Of a stretch of DNA of 38,192 nt, positions 6,395 through 14,414 are shown in pieces; the first letter of the stretch is position 1; each line of letters starts with the position of its first letter. A model generated the notes under the pieces. It worked only from the letters and a program-made list of their open reading frames with translations. It did no database searches and was not told the DNA's origin. Source of the DNA: an uncultured Collinsella sp. (GTDB lineage: Bacteria; Actinomycetota; Coriobacteriia; Coriobacteriales; Coriobacteriaceae); the NCBI GenBank assembly GCA_958445065.1, contig CAUCQW010000021.1:1-38192 (forward strand), given 5' to 3'. The translations under genes and the position numbers were made by a program.

Positions 6395-7075
6395 TCAATG
6401 CTCTAAAAACTGCAGGTCAACCGTTAGTTTATGTTCATGTCTGTAAGCCATGGTATCTTTTTTATTCTCCAGGAGCAACAGGCTCAACTTAAGGAAAAAC
6501 ACGTGGTCATAGAGCGTTTGCAGCTCATTTTCCGTCAAAAAAGTTTTGAGATTTACAAATACGATTGTCTTCCTGCAGCCAGCGTCAAGAGCAAATGAAA
6601 GGAAATTCAGCAGATTATCAAGGAACGATTTATCTTCTTGAGGCGCTGCACCAAATCCTAAAAACTTGAGGTAGCGCTTCAAATCCCATTCTAACCCAAA
6701 CCCCAAATCGGCATTAAAGCCAAGGTTCAATCCGCCTAAACGTAGCTTTATTGCACGTTCAGCCTCTTCCACCTGCATACGCAGATCTTCGTCTTCTAGA
6801 AACTCGCGCTCAACCTTCTTGGTGATTGCGGTCATAAACGCACGGTCATCCCATGGAAGGTTCAAAGCATCAGGCACTACCATCAGGGCGCTGCCGGGCT
6901 TAATCTCCTCATCGTCTTTCCAAAGGGAATAAGGCTCCATCGCCTGGCGCCCCAATCCGTTTTGCAAGGAAGCTACAATCCGCGCGAACAGGGCCGAGTT
7001 CTCGACTTGCAAAACCGATGTCTCCCCTGCCGTTAGCTCCAACGAGTTCTCAAGTCCCGAAAACACGAGCCTCAT
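6395..7075 (-). CDS. csn2: Csn2, type II-A spacer-acquisition protein
   Basis: The protein of 226 residues has the length and layout of the canonical short Csn2 family. The N-terminal strand-rich part reads MRLVFSGLENSLELTAGETS. A long helical arm follows (KKVEREFLEDEDLRMQVEEA), then a C-terminal half with FLGFGAAPQEDKSFLDNLLN and KTIVFVNLKTFLTENELQTL. Csn2 forms a tetrameric ring that binds free DNA ends and works with Cas1, Cas2 and Cas9 during spacer acquisition; it defines subtype II-A. The ATG overlaps the end of cas2 by four bases, so translation is coupled. The gene is AT-richer than the flanking chromosome. Its last codons (FLEH, stop) lie in sequence resembling the repeat end (TTTTTAGAGCATTG). 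Confidence 0.93.
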   Translation of the reverse strand: MRLVFSGLENSLELTAGETSVLQVENSALFARIVASLQNGLGRQAMEPYSLWKDDEEIKPGSALMVVPDALNLPWDDRAFMTAITKKVEREFLEDEDLRMQVEEAERAIKLRLGGLNLGFNADLGFGLEWDLKRYLKFLGFGAAPQEDKSFLDNLLNFLSFALDAGCRKTIVFVNLKTFLTENELQTLYDHVFFLKLSLLLLENKKDTMAYRHEHKLTVDLQFLEH

Positions 7076-7407
7076 AAAACCAGGAGCTCCTCCATTGTGT
7101 CTATCTCCTCATGAGCCTCGCGGTTGCCCGTAATGTACTCCATGGTCGAAAACTGAGACTCAGTCACGCGAAGGACTTGCACGAGGCCGGACGGCGGACG
7201 ATGCTTCCTGAGCCTTTGTACTGCACTTCCTGCCGCCCCATCATTAACAACAAGCTTTGCATACACGGACTCCTGGAGCATAAGATAGCCATCTTTAAGA
7301 AGAAACTTGCGAAACACGCGGTAGTCTTTTCTCTGCGCAGGAGTATCGACGGGCAAATCAAAGAAAACGACAAGCCTCATATATCTGATCCTTTCCCCGA
7401 CACTCAT
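7072..7407 (-). CDS. cas2: Cas2, spacer integration subunit
   Basis: The protein of 111 residues has the ferredoxin-like Cas2 core: RYMRLVVFFDLPVDTPAQRK, then YRVFRKFLLKDGYLMLQESV and a final strand (VQVLRVTESQF). Cas2 dimerises and holds two Cas1 dimers in the integration complex. The start is debatable. ATG at 7407 overlaps the cas1 stop (ATGA) and gives MSVGERIRYMRL, which matches the short RYMR lead of streptococcal Cas2. ATG at 7380 (MRLVVFF) has a better ribosome site (GGAAAGGA). I keep the longer form because of the RYMR resemblance. The 3' end overlaps csn2 by four bases. Confidence 0.93.
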   Translation of the reverse strand: MSVGERIRYMRLVVFFDLPVDTPAQRKDYRVFRKFLLKDGYLMLQESVYAKLVVNDGAAGSAVQRLRKHRPPSGLVQVLRVTESQFSTMEYITGNREAHEEIDTMEELLVL

Positions 7408-8285
7408 ACGACCTCAAACGACTCGATTTCGTCCACCGACAACTTCCGGTCAAGAGCCTTGAAACAGTCAGCAACATACAGAGAGATTACGGAGCCCACG
7501 CGATACGTGCCGCCTCGATACGCGATTCCCTGATTGAGCATGTCAACCAAAAGCAGCTTTGTCTCCTTAGAGAACTCGCCGTCAAAGTTATCGAATACAA
7601 TGCGGTCGACAAGAGGCCTAAACGGCTCCATAAAATCGCAGCTCAGGTTGAACTGGTTAAACTCATTTCTGTGACAAATCCCCGCCTGCGTAAGGTATCC
7701 GCGCGCCGCGATCTCACGATTGACACTCGATAGCAGAATCGCATACCCGTAATTGAGAGCAGCATTAAGAGGCGTATCGTCATCCCTCGAGAAGGACGGA
7801 CCAAACAGAGAGCTGAAATACAGCCGAGCGGCATGACCCTCGCGATTTGTTGTATCTCCAGAGCGTACCTCGGCAACAATGCTCCTGAGCGTCTCACCCT
7901 GCTCCTCACGTGCACGGGCGTGAAGCACGTCAGATTGATGCTTAATCTTGTCGCGCACGATTCGCTGCCATACGCGCTTTTTGATCGGCTCGCCCCACTC
8001 AAGCTGTTCTGCAATACGCTTACTGGTGTTATGAGCCCCATATAGCGGCAAATACTGCCCAATGGGGTCGCGCTTCTCGTCAGAAACGACAAACGCGACC
8101 TTTGCCTTGGCAAGCTCCGAGAGCAGATAAGCGCTTATGAACACCTGGTTGGTCTGGAGGACGACCGACGAAATCTCCGAAAGGTGGACCTTCGCCGTGT
8201 CGTCCTCGCGGCGGACAACCATGTAGCCGCCCTTGTACTGCAATTTGCAGGGGCTAGAAATGACAATGTTCCTAAAGCCCGACAC
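7404..8285 (-). CDS. cas1: Cas1 integrase, type II
   Basis: The protein of 293 residues is a typical type II Cas1. The small N-terminal beta domain begins MSGFRNIVISSPCKLQYKGG. The catalytic helical domain carries the conserved metal ligands: Glu149 in NREGHAARLYF, His205 in GICHRNEFNQFNLSCDF, and Glu220 in FMEPFRPLVD. The enzyme catalyses the two strand transfers that insert a new spacer at the leader end of the array. ATG at 8285 overlaps the end of cas9 by 14 bases, and the stop overlaps the cas2 start. All active-site residues are present, so acquisition should be possible. Confidence 0.96.
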   Translation of the reverse strand: MSGFRNIVISSPCKLQYKGGYMVVRREDDTAKVHLSEISSVVLQTNQVFISAYLLSELAKAKVAFVVSDEKRDPIGQYLPLYGAHNTSKRIAEQLEWGEPIKKRVWQRIVRDKIKHQSDVLHARAREEQGETLRSIVAEVRSGDTTNREGHAARLYFSSLFGPSFSRDDDTPLNAALNYGYAILLSSVNREIAARGYLTQAGICHRNEFNQFNLSCDFMEPFRPLVDRIVFDNFDGEFSKETKLLLVDMLNQGIAYRGGTYRVGSVISLYVADCFKALDRKLSVDEIESFEVV

Positions 8286-11200
8286 GGGTCCTTCTCTCGA
8301 ACATACCCGTTACGGACTGATCAATAAGGAAAACCGTCACATTTGAATCGCTCAGCAACTTTGAATAATTAGGCTGTATACAACCCGAAAACTTTGAGCC
8401 GCCCGCGGGTGACAAATCAACCATATTCATTGTTCCATTCACCAAGGCAAGCAGGCGCTTGACTACTGCAACAACATCTTCCGCATCCATAGTTGCGCAC
8501 TTTTCTATGATCGCCTCAATTTTGAGTTGACGCAGCAGCCTGCCAGAGACGGAAGAAGCCGCAGGATTAAACATATCCAAAAGCTTGATAGCATCTTCGC
8601 TACACGTATCTCCTGCGAGCAGTTTCATTTGCTCATTTGAAAAAGCCAGTTGCGTAGCATTCCTCATCTCCTTTTTCCCCGTAATAAAGAATCTCTCGCC
8701 GTCCACCTCAATCAGCTGTTTCTTGTAGATCTTCGGCCTCGTGATACCGACGTATTCCAAACCTTCCTTCTCCGCAAGTCCCCTTGCATATTCGCCGAGT
8801 ACCGCCGAGTCGCCCTCGATGCGCGCCGCAAGCCACACGGGAACCTGAGAGAACCGGAACACCGGCTTCCCCTTCTTTTTGGCCTTATAGATAAAGAAAT
8901 ACGCAAACTGCTGGCTCGAAAAACCACCGTACCGCTTAGCATCAAGCCCCTGCTTGGTCGACAACTCAAGCTTTGCACCCATCTTGGGATCACGCGGCGA
9001 GTAAATCGTTGCCTTCCAGAACGCTCCCGTATCCTCCTGCGGCATCCTCGAGATGTAACACTGGCGATAGTTGAACGCACGGCGAATGCCCTCGACCTCC
9101 GCAGCAGCATTCCAGCCGTCCGGAAGATACTTGCCCCTATAGCGCTTGACCTCATCGTCCTCGGACCAAGCATCGTCAAAGACCTCGCCCGTCTCGGGGT
9201 CAAATCCCGCAGTCATAAAGCTATTGACGACAAAACCGGCAGATCCGGGCATGCGATGGGTTTTCTTAAACAGCTCGGACTGCTCGCGCACGTACTTCTT
9301 AATCACATGCGAGTAGCCAATGGGGTTCTCGTACATACCCGGATGGCGCATCTGGATAAACAGACCCAAGCGACATGCCAGATACGCATCATGTGCATGG
9401 TGAAAATCATTTGCCTCACGGCATTTGACCAAACCGGCAGCTTCACGAAGGTTGTGCGACATGCTTGCTTTAACAGGAACGATCTTAGTTCCCTCGCCGG
9501 CATAACGCGCCTCCAGCAACGCTTGAGCCATCTTGACCATCTGGCTCGTTTCTACAAGTTGGCGAGCCACAAAGCCCTTCATCGCATTATCGTTAATGGA
9601 AGAACGCAGCAAGTTGCGATACTTTTTATCGCCAATGAGCTTCGCCTGGTGCAGTTGCTTCCATGTTTCGCCCATCTTCCAGCGAATGCTCTTATCAATC
9701 AAAAGCTGGTCGGTCTTGTGCTGATTCTCCTCGCGGTATACCAGCGCCTTGTTCTCAAGGCTGTCATCCTTAATGTATGCACGCGGGATGATATGGTCGA
9801 CCTCGTACTCACCCGAGCCCGCCATAAGCTTATTAAGGTCGATAGCGCGACCAGAATACAAGCACTTTCCGTTCTGCATCAAATAGAGGGTCAAGCGCTC
9901 GTCAAGGTTAACGTTTGCCGCCTTGAGTTCCTTGAAATCGCCCATAACAGCCAAGTCGCCGCCCTCGGCCTTAAACGCCTTGAGAGCGTCCTCGATGGCG
10001 TCCCAGCGCTTCGCGGTCCGCTTGCCCTTCTTCTTTTCGTCCTCGTCGCGAGTCACCTCAACAAATACGTTAGCCGGCGCGTATCCCGCAATCTTAGCGA
10101 TTTCGTCAACGATGCGAATCGCTTGATTCAGGCTGCGGCGAATCGCAGGAGATCCAGGGAGCTCATTTACGCCGAGAGACTTCTCGTTTTCGGCATAGTA
10201 TTTGCGATTATACTCATCCACTTTTTCCTGGAAGCCCAACGTATTGTCGTGGAGAATCTCCATCATCACCATAGTCTCGCCCAAGCGGCGCTCTGAGCTG
10301 GGATTTCCTTCTCGCAGCACGTCCATGATGCTCATAGATCGACCGGCTTGTGTATCAATCCTGATACCCGTCAGGAACTTCTCCGACAGACGTCCCCAAC
10401 CGGTCAGGCGCTTTTTGCAAATCTTCTTAATCTGTTCGGCGTCGAGCATTCCATTGCCACTTGGACCAAACTCATCCTGTAGTTTTTCCTTAAGGATTGA
10501 GCGGTCCTCAAACAACGTGTTCCAAAGAATGATTTTCTCGATAACCGGATATTCGGCACGGCTCAACTCGTCAACACCAAAGATGTCCTTGGCAAAAAAG
10601 ATATACGAGCCCATCTTCGATTCAAGACCGCTCTCGCCCTGGCCACCTCGGACAACCGGATTTGTTGCGTCACCCTCTTTTACAAGCCAGTCGGCAATCA
10701 TCTTGTAAGTAACGCGGCGCTTTTTATGGAAAAGTTCATGGACAATGCCTTCACGCTGCGCGGCATCCAAGCGCCGCCAATCGTCACCATCCTCAGACCA
10801 GCGAACGCCATTGAGCTCATTCAGGACGCAAAACTCCTCATAGAGCAGAGACTGCTTGGGAAGCACCTTCTCGTCTGCGAGATAAGTGCAGTCACCCGTC
10901 ATGCGCAGGATAAAGTTCTCTGCACTCTTGTTCTTATCGATTACGGTATCCCAGTTCCAAGGCGTGATTGCTGCATCTTCCATGCCGGGCTTGCGCTCGG
11001 ACCATTGAAATCGAGGCTTGCCGTGTTTGTCCTGGGCAGCGTTTTTAGACGTCAGCGGCCCCACATAGTACGGAATACGGAACGTGACCAGACTCTCGAT
11101 TTTTGCAGCCTCATCCTTAAGGAACGGATAAAAGCGCCCCTGGTTTTTAAGAATAGCCTGAAGTTCCTCAAGATGCAGCTGGTAGTAGATGGCGCCGTTA

Positions 11201-12495
11201 TCGCTCGTCTTCAGGCGACGCAAAAAGCGCTGTTTGTCGAATGCGTCCATCATGGCGATATAGCGCTCATCCGTCTCCGCGCCCGTTCCCGCAAAGAGCT
11301 TCTTTACCGATTTGGCAAAGTCATCGTAGGAGAGCTTATGCAGATCGTAGGCAGTGTAGCCCTGGGCCTTCGAGACATCATAGTCGCGCGAAGGATCGTC
11401 TGCATTCGCATCATGGTATGTTGACCCGCGGAAAAACGCATCATACGACCCGGGCGCATAGCCGCCAAACGTATCAGCGTCATCTTTCGGGGCACCATGG
11501 ACCAAATATTTGAGTGTTTCGAGGTCGTGATCGTATTGCTTGTACTTTTCAATCATGTTATGAGAAATCGTCTGACCCTCGGCGTACGAAAGAAGACCTT
11601 GGAGAACATAGGCGGAATAAACACCGCAGATCGCCTCGAGAAACTCGGCGCAGTCATCGGGACATGCGGCCTGCAGCGCCTCTAGCTTCTCGTCATCGGA
11701 AAGCGCGATCTTGGTTGCCTCGCACTCAAACTCGCCAAACACGTCTTTGAACTCGCACTGAAGGCCAACGACAGCGTTCGACAAACCCTTCGCCAGCTTT
11801 TTATTCGCAGTCGCGTCTCCTGTGTCAACCACTACAAGGGCCTGAATGTCTTTTGCCTTTTGCGAACGAGAAGACCTCTCATCAACGAGGATCTTTGCGA
11901 CGGCGCTTTTATTGATTTTTGCAACATCATATTCCCTCGACTCGCACCAAGCCTGCAGGGAGTCGCTAAGACGCTCGAGGGCATCCGACGTTTTCGCCGT
12001 CTTTGCCGTCAGCTTCTCTCCCTGGCGCAAGAAGTTGCCACGATGCTTAACGATGTTATGGATTGCAAGATACACCAGGCGCAGGTCGGCCTGCTCATCG
12101 GTATCCATAAGATAGGCGCGCAGATGGTAGATGGTCGGGAAACGATCGTAGTAATCGGCTTTCGTGAAGTCCTTGGTAAAGATCGGGTCGCCTTCGATGG
12201 TTCGTGACTGATTGAGTCGCATGAAAAAGCCCGGATCGACTTCGCTCATCGCGGGTTCGAACAGCTTTTGCAGCAAGTCGAGACGCCAGCGACGACGCAC
12301 GTAACGACGACGCTGGCCACGATGAACGCGCGCCTCGGATGCCGGCTGCGCACTATCGAACAAGCGGCTACCCCACGTCGGCTGCTTCTTAAAATGCAGA
12401 AGCTTGCCCTGGGCATCAGTCACCGCCCAACCAACGGAGCCGGTTCCCATGTCGAGGCCGATATTGTAGTCGCCAGAGTAGTTTCTTAAATTCAT
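8272..12495 (-). CDS. cas9: Cas9 endonuclease (subtype II-A), 1407 residues
   Basis: All nuclease motifs are intact. RuvC-I has Asp15 in YNIGLDMGTGSVGWAVTD. The Arg-rich bridge helix is at about 54-75 (RVHRGQRRRYVRRRWRLDLL). RuvC-II has Glu813 in VFVEVTRDEDEKKK. HNH has Asp900, His901 and Asn924 (YEVDHIIPRAYIKDDSLENK), with His-Asn spacing equal to that in SpCas9. RuvC-III has His1033 and Asp1036 in FHHAHDAYLACRLGLF. Residues from about 80 to 760 form the recognition lobe, and the region beyond about 1130 should contain the PAM-interacting domain; the PAM cannot be read from sequence. The length fits the long II-A type. Start ATG 12495 is preceded by GGAAGGG. A putative promoter lies inside the tracrRNA anti-repeat on the other strand. 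The protein should form a dual-RNA-guided DNA nuclease with the tracrRNA just upstream. Confidence 0.98.
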   Translation of the reverse strand: MNLRNYSGDYNIGLDMGTGSVGWAVTDAQGKLLHFKKQPTWGSRLFDSAQPASEARVHRGQRRRYVRRRWRLDLLQKLFEPAMSEVDPGFFMRLNQSRTIEGDPIFTKDFTKADYYDRFPTIYHLRAYLMDTDEQADLRLVYLAIHNIVKHRGNFLRQGEKLTAKTAKTSDALERLSDSLQAWCESREYDVAKINKSAVAKILVDERSSRSQKAKDIQALVVVDTGDATANKKLAKGLSNAVVGLQCEFKDVFGEFECEATKIALSDDEKLEALQAACPDDCAEFLEAICGVYSAYVLQGLLSYAEGQTISHNMIEKYKQYDHDLETLKYLVHGAPKDDADTFGGYAPGSYDAFFRGSTYHDANADDPSRDYDVSKAQGYTAYDLHKLSYDDFAKSVKKLFAGTGAETDERYIAMMDAFDKQRFLRRLKTSDNGAIYYQLHLEELQAILKNQGRFYPFLKDEAAKIESLVTFRIPYYVGPLTSKNAAQDKHGKPRFQWSERKPGMEDAAITPWNWDTVIDKNKSAENFILRMTGDCTYLADEKVLPKQSLLYEEFCVLNELNGVRWSEDGDDWRRLDAAQREGIVHELFHKKRRVTYKMIADWLVKEGDATNPVVRGGQGESGLESKMGSYIFFAKDIFGVDELSRAEYPVIEKIILWNTLFEDRSILKEKLQDEFGPSGNGMLDAEQIKKICKKRLTGWGRLSEKFLTGIRIDTQAGRSMSIMDVLREGNPSSERRLGETMVMMEILHDNTLGFQEKVDEYNRKYYAENEKSLGVNELPGSPAIRRSLNQAIRIVDEIAKIAGYAPANVFVEVTRDEDEKKKGKRTAKRWDAIEDALKAFKAEGGDLAVMGDFKELKAANVNLDERLTLYLMQNGKCLYSGRAIDLNKLMAGSGEYEVDHIIPRAYIKDDSLENKALVYREENQHKTDQLLIDKSIRWKMGETWKQLHQAKLIGDKKYRNLLRSSINDNAMKGFVARQLVETSQMVKMAQALLEARYAGEGTKIVPVKASMSHNLREAAGLVKCREANDFHHAHDAYLACRLGLFIQMRHPGMYENPIGYSHVIKKYVREQSELFKKTHRMPGSAGFVVNSFMTAGFDPETGEVFDDAWSEDDEVKRYRGKYLPDGWNAAAEVEGIRRAFNYRQCYISRMPQEDTGAFWKATIYSPRDPKMGAKLELSTKQGLDAKRYGGFSSQQFAYFFIYKAKKKGKPVFRFSQVPVWLAARIEGDSAVLGEYARGLAEKEGLEYVGITRPKIYKKQLIEVDGERFFITGKKEMRNATQLAFSNEQMKLLAGDTCSEDAIKLLDMFNPAASSVSGRLLRQLKIEAIIEKCATMDAEDVVAVVKRLLALVNGTMNMVDLSPAGGSKFSGCIQPNYSKLLSDSNVTVFLIDQSVTGMFERRTRVGL

Positions 12496-12517
12496 GTCGG
12501 CCAGCCCTTCCGCGCTG

Positions 12518-12526
12518 TGCTACAGT
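12518..12526 (+). promoter_or_regulatory. Putative extended -10 promoter of tracrRNA
   Basis: TGCTACAGT fits the extended -10 form TGnTATAAT with two mismatches. It places transcription start at about 12533, exactly where the anti-repeat begins. No -35 box is visible. The element sits between the cas9 start codon and the anti-repeat. Confidence 0.4.
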
Positions 12527-12536
12527 TGCCTTGTCG

Positions 12537-12566
12537 ATTACCAGTTACATCGACACTGCGAGTCAA
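12537..12566 (-). promoter_or_regulatory. cas9: Putative cas9 promoter embedded in the tracrRNA anti-repeat
   Basis: On the minus strand TTGACT (12566-12561) and GGTAAT (12542-12537) are separated by 18 bases. They would start a transcript near 12530, giving a 5' leader of about 35 bases with GGAAGGG before the cas9 ATG. The whole element lies inside the anti-repeat and the bulge region of tracrRNA. Box matches are 5/6 and 4/6, so this is a prediction. Confidence 0.45.
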
Positions 12567-12630
12567 AATACGGCTTTGCCAAAAATGCCTTCCTCGGAAG
12601 GCGTCCCGTAGGGGACAAATTGACTTGCCA

Positions 12631-12661
12631 GAGGGGTTCCATTTGGAGCCCCTCTTTTTTT
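12631..12661 (+). terminator. Terminator of tracrRNA
   Basis: GAGGGGTTCC (12631-12640) pairs with GGAGCCCCTC (12645-12654), including one G-U pair, across an ATTT loop. Seven T residues follow. Confidence 0.95.
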
Positions 12662-12701
12662 GATACTACTACCGCGAACGGACATTTTTTAATAGCTATC
12701 G

Positions 12702-12728
12702 GCAAACGTAATGTTGCACAACGTTTGC
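12702..12728. repeat. Perfect 8-bp inverted repeat between the tracrRNA and the zinc-ribbon gene
   Basis: GCAAACGT (12702-12709) and ACGTTTGC (12721-12728) are separated by 11 bases. The form resembles an operator, but no promoter or start codon is nearby, so a role is unclear. The rest of 12662-12777 holds nothing I recognise. Confidence 0.35.
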
Positions 12729-12777
12729 GCTGTGAGCATGAGCGTTTAATGGAGTGCCTGCGGGTCCTGCCGCCGAA

Positions 12778-12816
12778 TAAAAACGGGGCAGCCCGCATTC
12801 CCGTGAGCTGCCCCGT
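12778..12816 (-). terminator. Terminator after the zinc-ribbon gene
   Basis: ACGGGGCAGC (12783-12792) and GCTGCCCCGT (12807-12816) form a perfect 10-bp stem. On the minus strand it runs into a T tract (GTTTTTATT). Confidence 0.85.
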
Positions 12817-12858
12817 GCCCCTGGCTATCACGCCGTCATGTCAACCGGCGCCACTCCC

Positions 12859-14196
12859 CTACTTACCAAAAATCGCAGCGAGCAATCCCTTGCGTTTGGG
12901 CTTCTCCTCCCGGCAGGAACCCTCGGCCGCCGCTGCCACTTGACGCGGCTGCTCGCCGCCTCCACGGCGCACGATCTGGTATAGGAAGGGCGATTTAACG
13001 TATTTGACCTCGATGGGCGTGGCGTGCACGGTGCTTTCGCTCGACAGTATCACTTTGGGATTGAGCGGTGCCACCACATGCGTCTCGCGCTTGTCGCTGA
13101 ACACTACCGCGGCCGCGCGACCTGTCTGGCCGTTCACGGCGATGCGCACTTGCTCGCCGTCGCGGCTATCCGACGCCGGGCGATCGACAAAGTAGACCGG
13201 TACCATCACCAGGCCGTCCTTATGCTTGCGGGCCTTACGCGCCCAGGTGCGGATGCTCTTTTTATTGAGCCCCAGCACCGCCTCGGCATCGTTGCCGGCA
13301 ACGTCGAGCGCCAGCTTATCAATGACCACCTGGTCCTTGGTAGACGCATCGACGGAGACAACGCGGAAGTCGCCCTCCTGCATGGCAGGATCGAACGGCC
13401 CCACCTTGCCAAAGTCCCACGGCTCCAAAATGCCCATAAGGCGAACGTCCAGGTAGTTTGCCCGCGGATACGCCCAGTCGAGCACCTCGTAGTACACCAA
13501 GGTCTCCTTGCTCAGCCCCTTGCCCGGGAAGGACGCCATCATGCGCAAATCCGCCAGCGCCATGGGGAAATAGAAGAGCATCATGTCATTTTGAATCGCG
13601 TCTTCCACGTCGTGCCCGGCAAAGGCGTCGGGGTACTGGCGCACCAGCTGCAGTGCATTGGCACGCGCCTGCTGCGGAGTGATCTCGCAGGGAATGCCCT
13701 GCTCGGGTACATACTCCGCACCAACGCCCATGGTCAGGCGTTTGCTAAAAGTACCGGGCTTGAGCAGGTCGGCAACGCCGATCTTATTGCCGCAGGACGG
13801 GCATTCAAACACGCGCTGGGTCGATGACCCCTCAAAGGACGCACCGCAGAAGGGGCAGGGAATGCTCACATGCGTAGCTTCTTGGAACTCCTGCGCCGTG
13901 CCGCGGTCCTCCCACAGCAGATGCTCCAGAACCGACTGATTGCGCCAGTGCGCATTGAAGAAATACCAGTCCGGGTCTACCGGGCGCTCGAGCTGCGACA
14001 CATGGGTGAGCTTAAGTAGCCCATCCACCACCGTCAACGGCGTATGACGAATGCCCAGGGCACTCTTGGGCTCCCCCACATCGGCCTGCCACGGAACGAC
14101 CGTACCGCAATAGGCGCACTCAAAGCTGCGTTTAGCCTGGTGCGAGTACATAGGGCCGCCGCAGTTTTGGCATTTAATGGCAAACATCTCGTCCAT
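12859..14196 (-). CDS. Double zinc-ribbon protein of unknown function
   Basis: The protein of 445 residues has two CxxC-CxxC zinc ribbons: Cys9/12/27/30 (CQNCGGPMYSHQ..FECAYC) and Cys114/117/132/135 (CPFCGASFEG..FECPSC). The long C-terminal part is predicted soluble, with WAYPRANYLDVRLMGIL, VIDKLALDVAGNDAEAVLGL and MVPVYFVDRP. The last 30 residues are basic (KPKRKGLLAAIFGK) and might interact with membrane or nucleic acid. Zinc ribbons followed by a large domain are known from membrane-associated and DNA-associated proteins, but I cannot assign a family. Start ATG 14196 has a strong AAGGAGGAC upstream. It stands alone on the minus strand, with its own terminator, and is divergent from the cation efflux gene. 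An imperfect operator-like palindrome, CGACAT-N5-ATGTCG, lies at 14226-14242 just upstream of its start. Confidence 0.75.
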   Translation of the reverse strand: MDEMFAIKCQNCGGPMYSHQAKRSFECAYCGTVVPWQADVGEPKSALGIRHTPLTVVDGLLKLTHVSQLERPVDPDWYFFNAHWRNQSVLEHLLWEDRGTAQEFQEATHVSIPCPFCGASFEGSSTQRVFECPSCGNKIGVADLLKPGTFSKRLTMGVGAEYVPEQGIPCEITPQQARANALQLVRQYPDAFAGHDVEDAIQNDMMLFYFPMALADLRMMASFPGKGLSKETLVYYEVLDWAYPRANYLDVRLMGILEPWDFGKVGPFDPAMQEGDFRVVSVDASTKDQVVIDKLALDVAGNDAEAVLGLNKKSIRTWARKARKHKDGLVMVPVYFVDRPASDSRDGEQVRIAVNGQTGRAAAVVFSDKRETHVVAPLNPKVILSSESTVHATPIEVKYVKSPFLYQIVRRGGGEQPRQVAAAAEGSCREEKPKRKGLLAAIFGK

Positions 14197-14414
14197 GGAA
14201 ACGTCCTCCTTTACGCAGGGGCTGTCGACATTAAGTATGTCGGGCAGGCAGGCACATGCCTATACCCATATGGCCCAAAATGGAGCACCCGGTCGGACAA
14301 GAAGCCCTGCTCGTTAGCGCGGGCAGACCATTGCTGCATTTTCTGAGCACCGGCGCACGGCGCGCCCATGCGAGCTACACTATCCCTTTAACCATGATTG
14401 TGAGGATGACCGCC

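Larger units (their letters stand above)
12531..12661 (+). ncRNA. tracrRNA of the type II-A CRISPR-Cas system
   Basis: Bases 12536-12559 match the CRISPR repeat (plus-strand reading) at 23 of 24 positions, so the transcript is complementary to the crRNA repeat. The predicted duplex has an upper stem including CACTGC/GCAGTG, a bulge of GA in the crRNA against GAGT in the tracrRNA, and a lower stem GUUUUG/CAAAAU. This arrangement is the same as in S. pyogenes. Downstream come a nexus-like hairpin GGC-TTT-GCC (12572-12580), a hairpin GCCTTC-CTCG-GAAGGC (12587-12602), a hairpin GTCCC-GTAG-GGGAC (12603-12616), and a terminator (12631-12661). GAGTCAA (12560-12566) could also pair with TTGACTT (12620-12626). 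Position and strand, divergent from cas9, are as in many II-A loci. The 5' end is inferred from the putative promoter. Confidence 0.93.

Noticed and set aside
8650..10296. Open frame of 548 codons on the plus strand opposite cas9
   Set aside because: It covers the RuvC-II, HNH and RuvC-III coding parts of cas9; no ribosome site and no recognisable domain.
14226..14242. Palindrome CGACAT-N5-ATGTCG before the zinc-ribbon gene as an operator
   Set aside because: Six-base arms with partial self-symmetry are common by chance; no known regulator motif.
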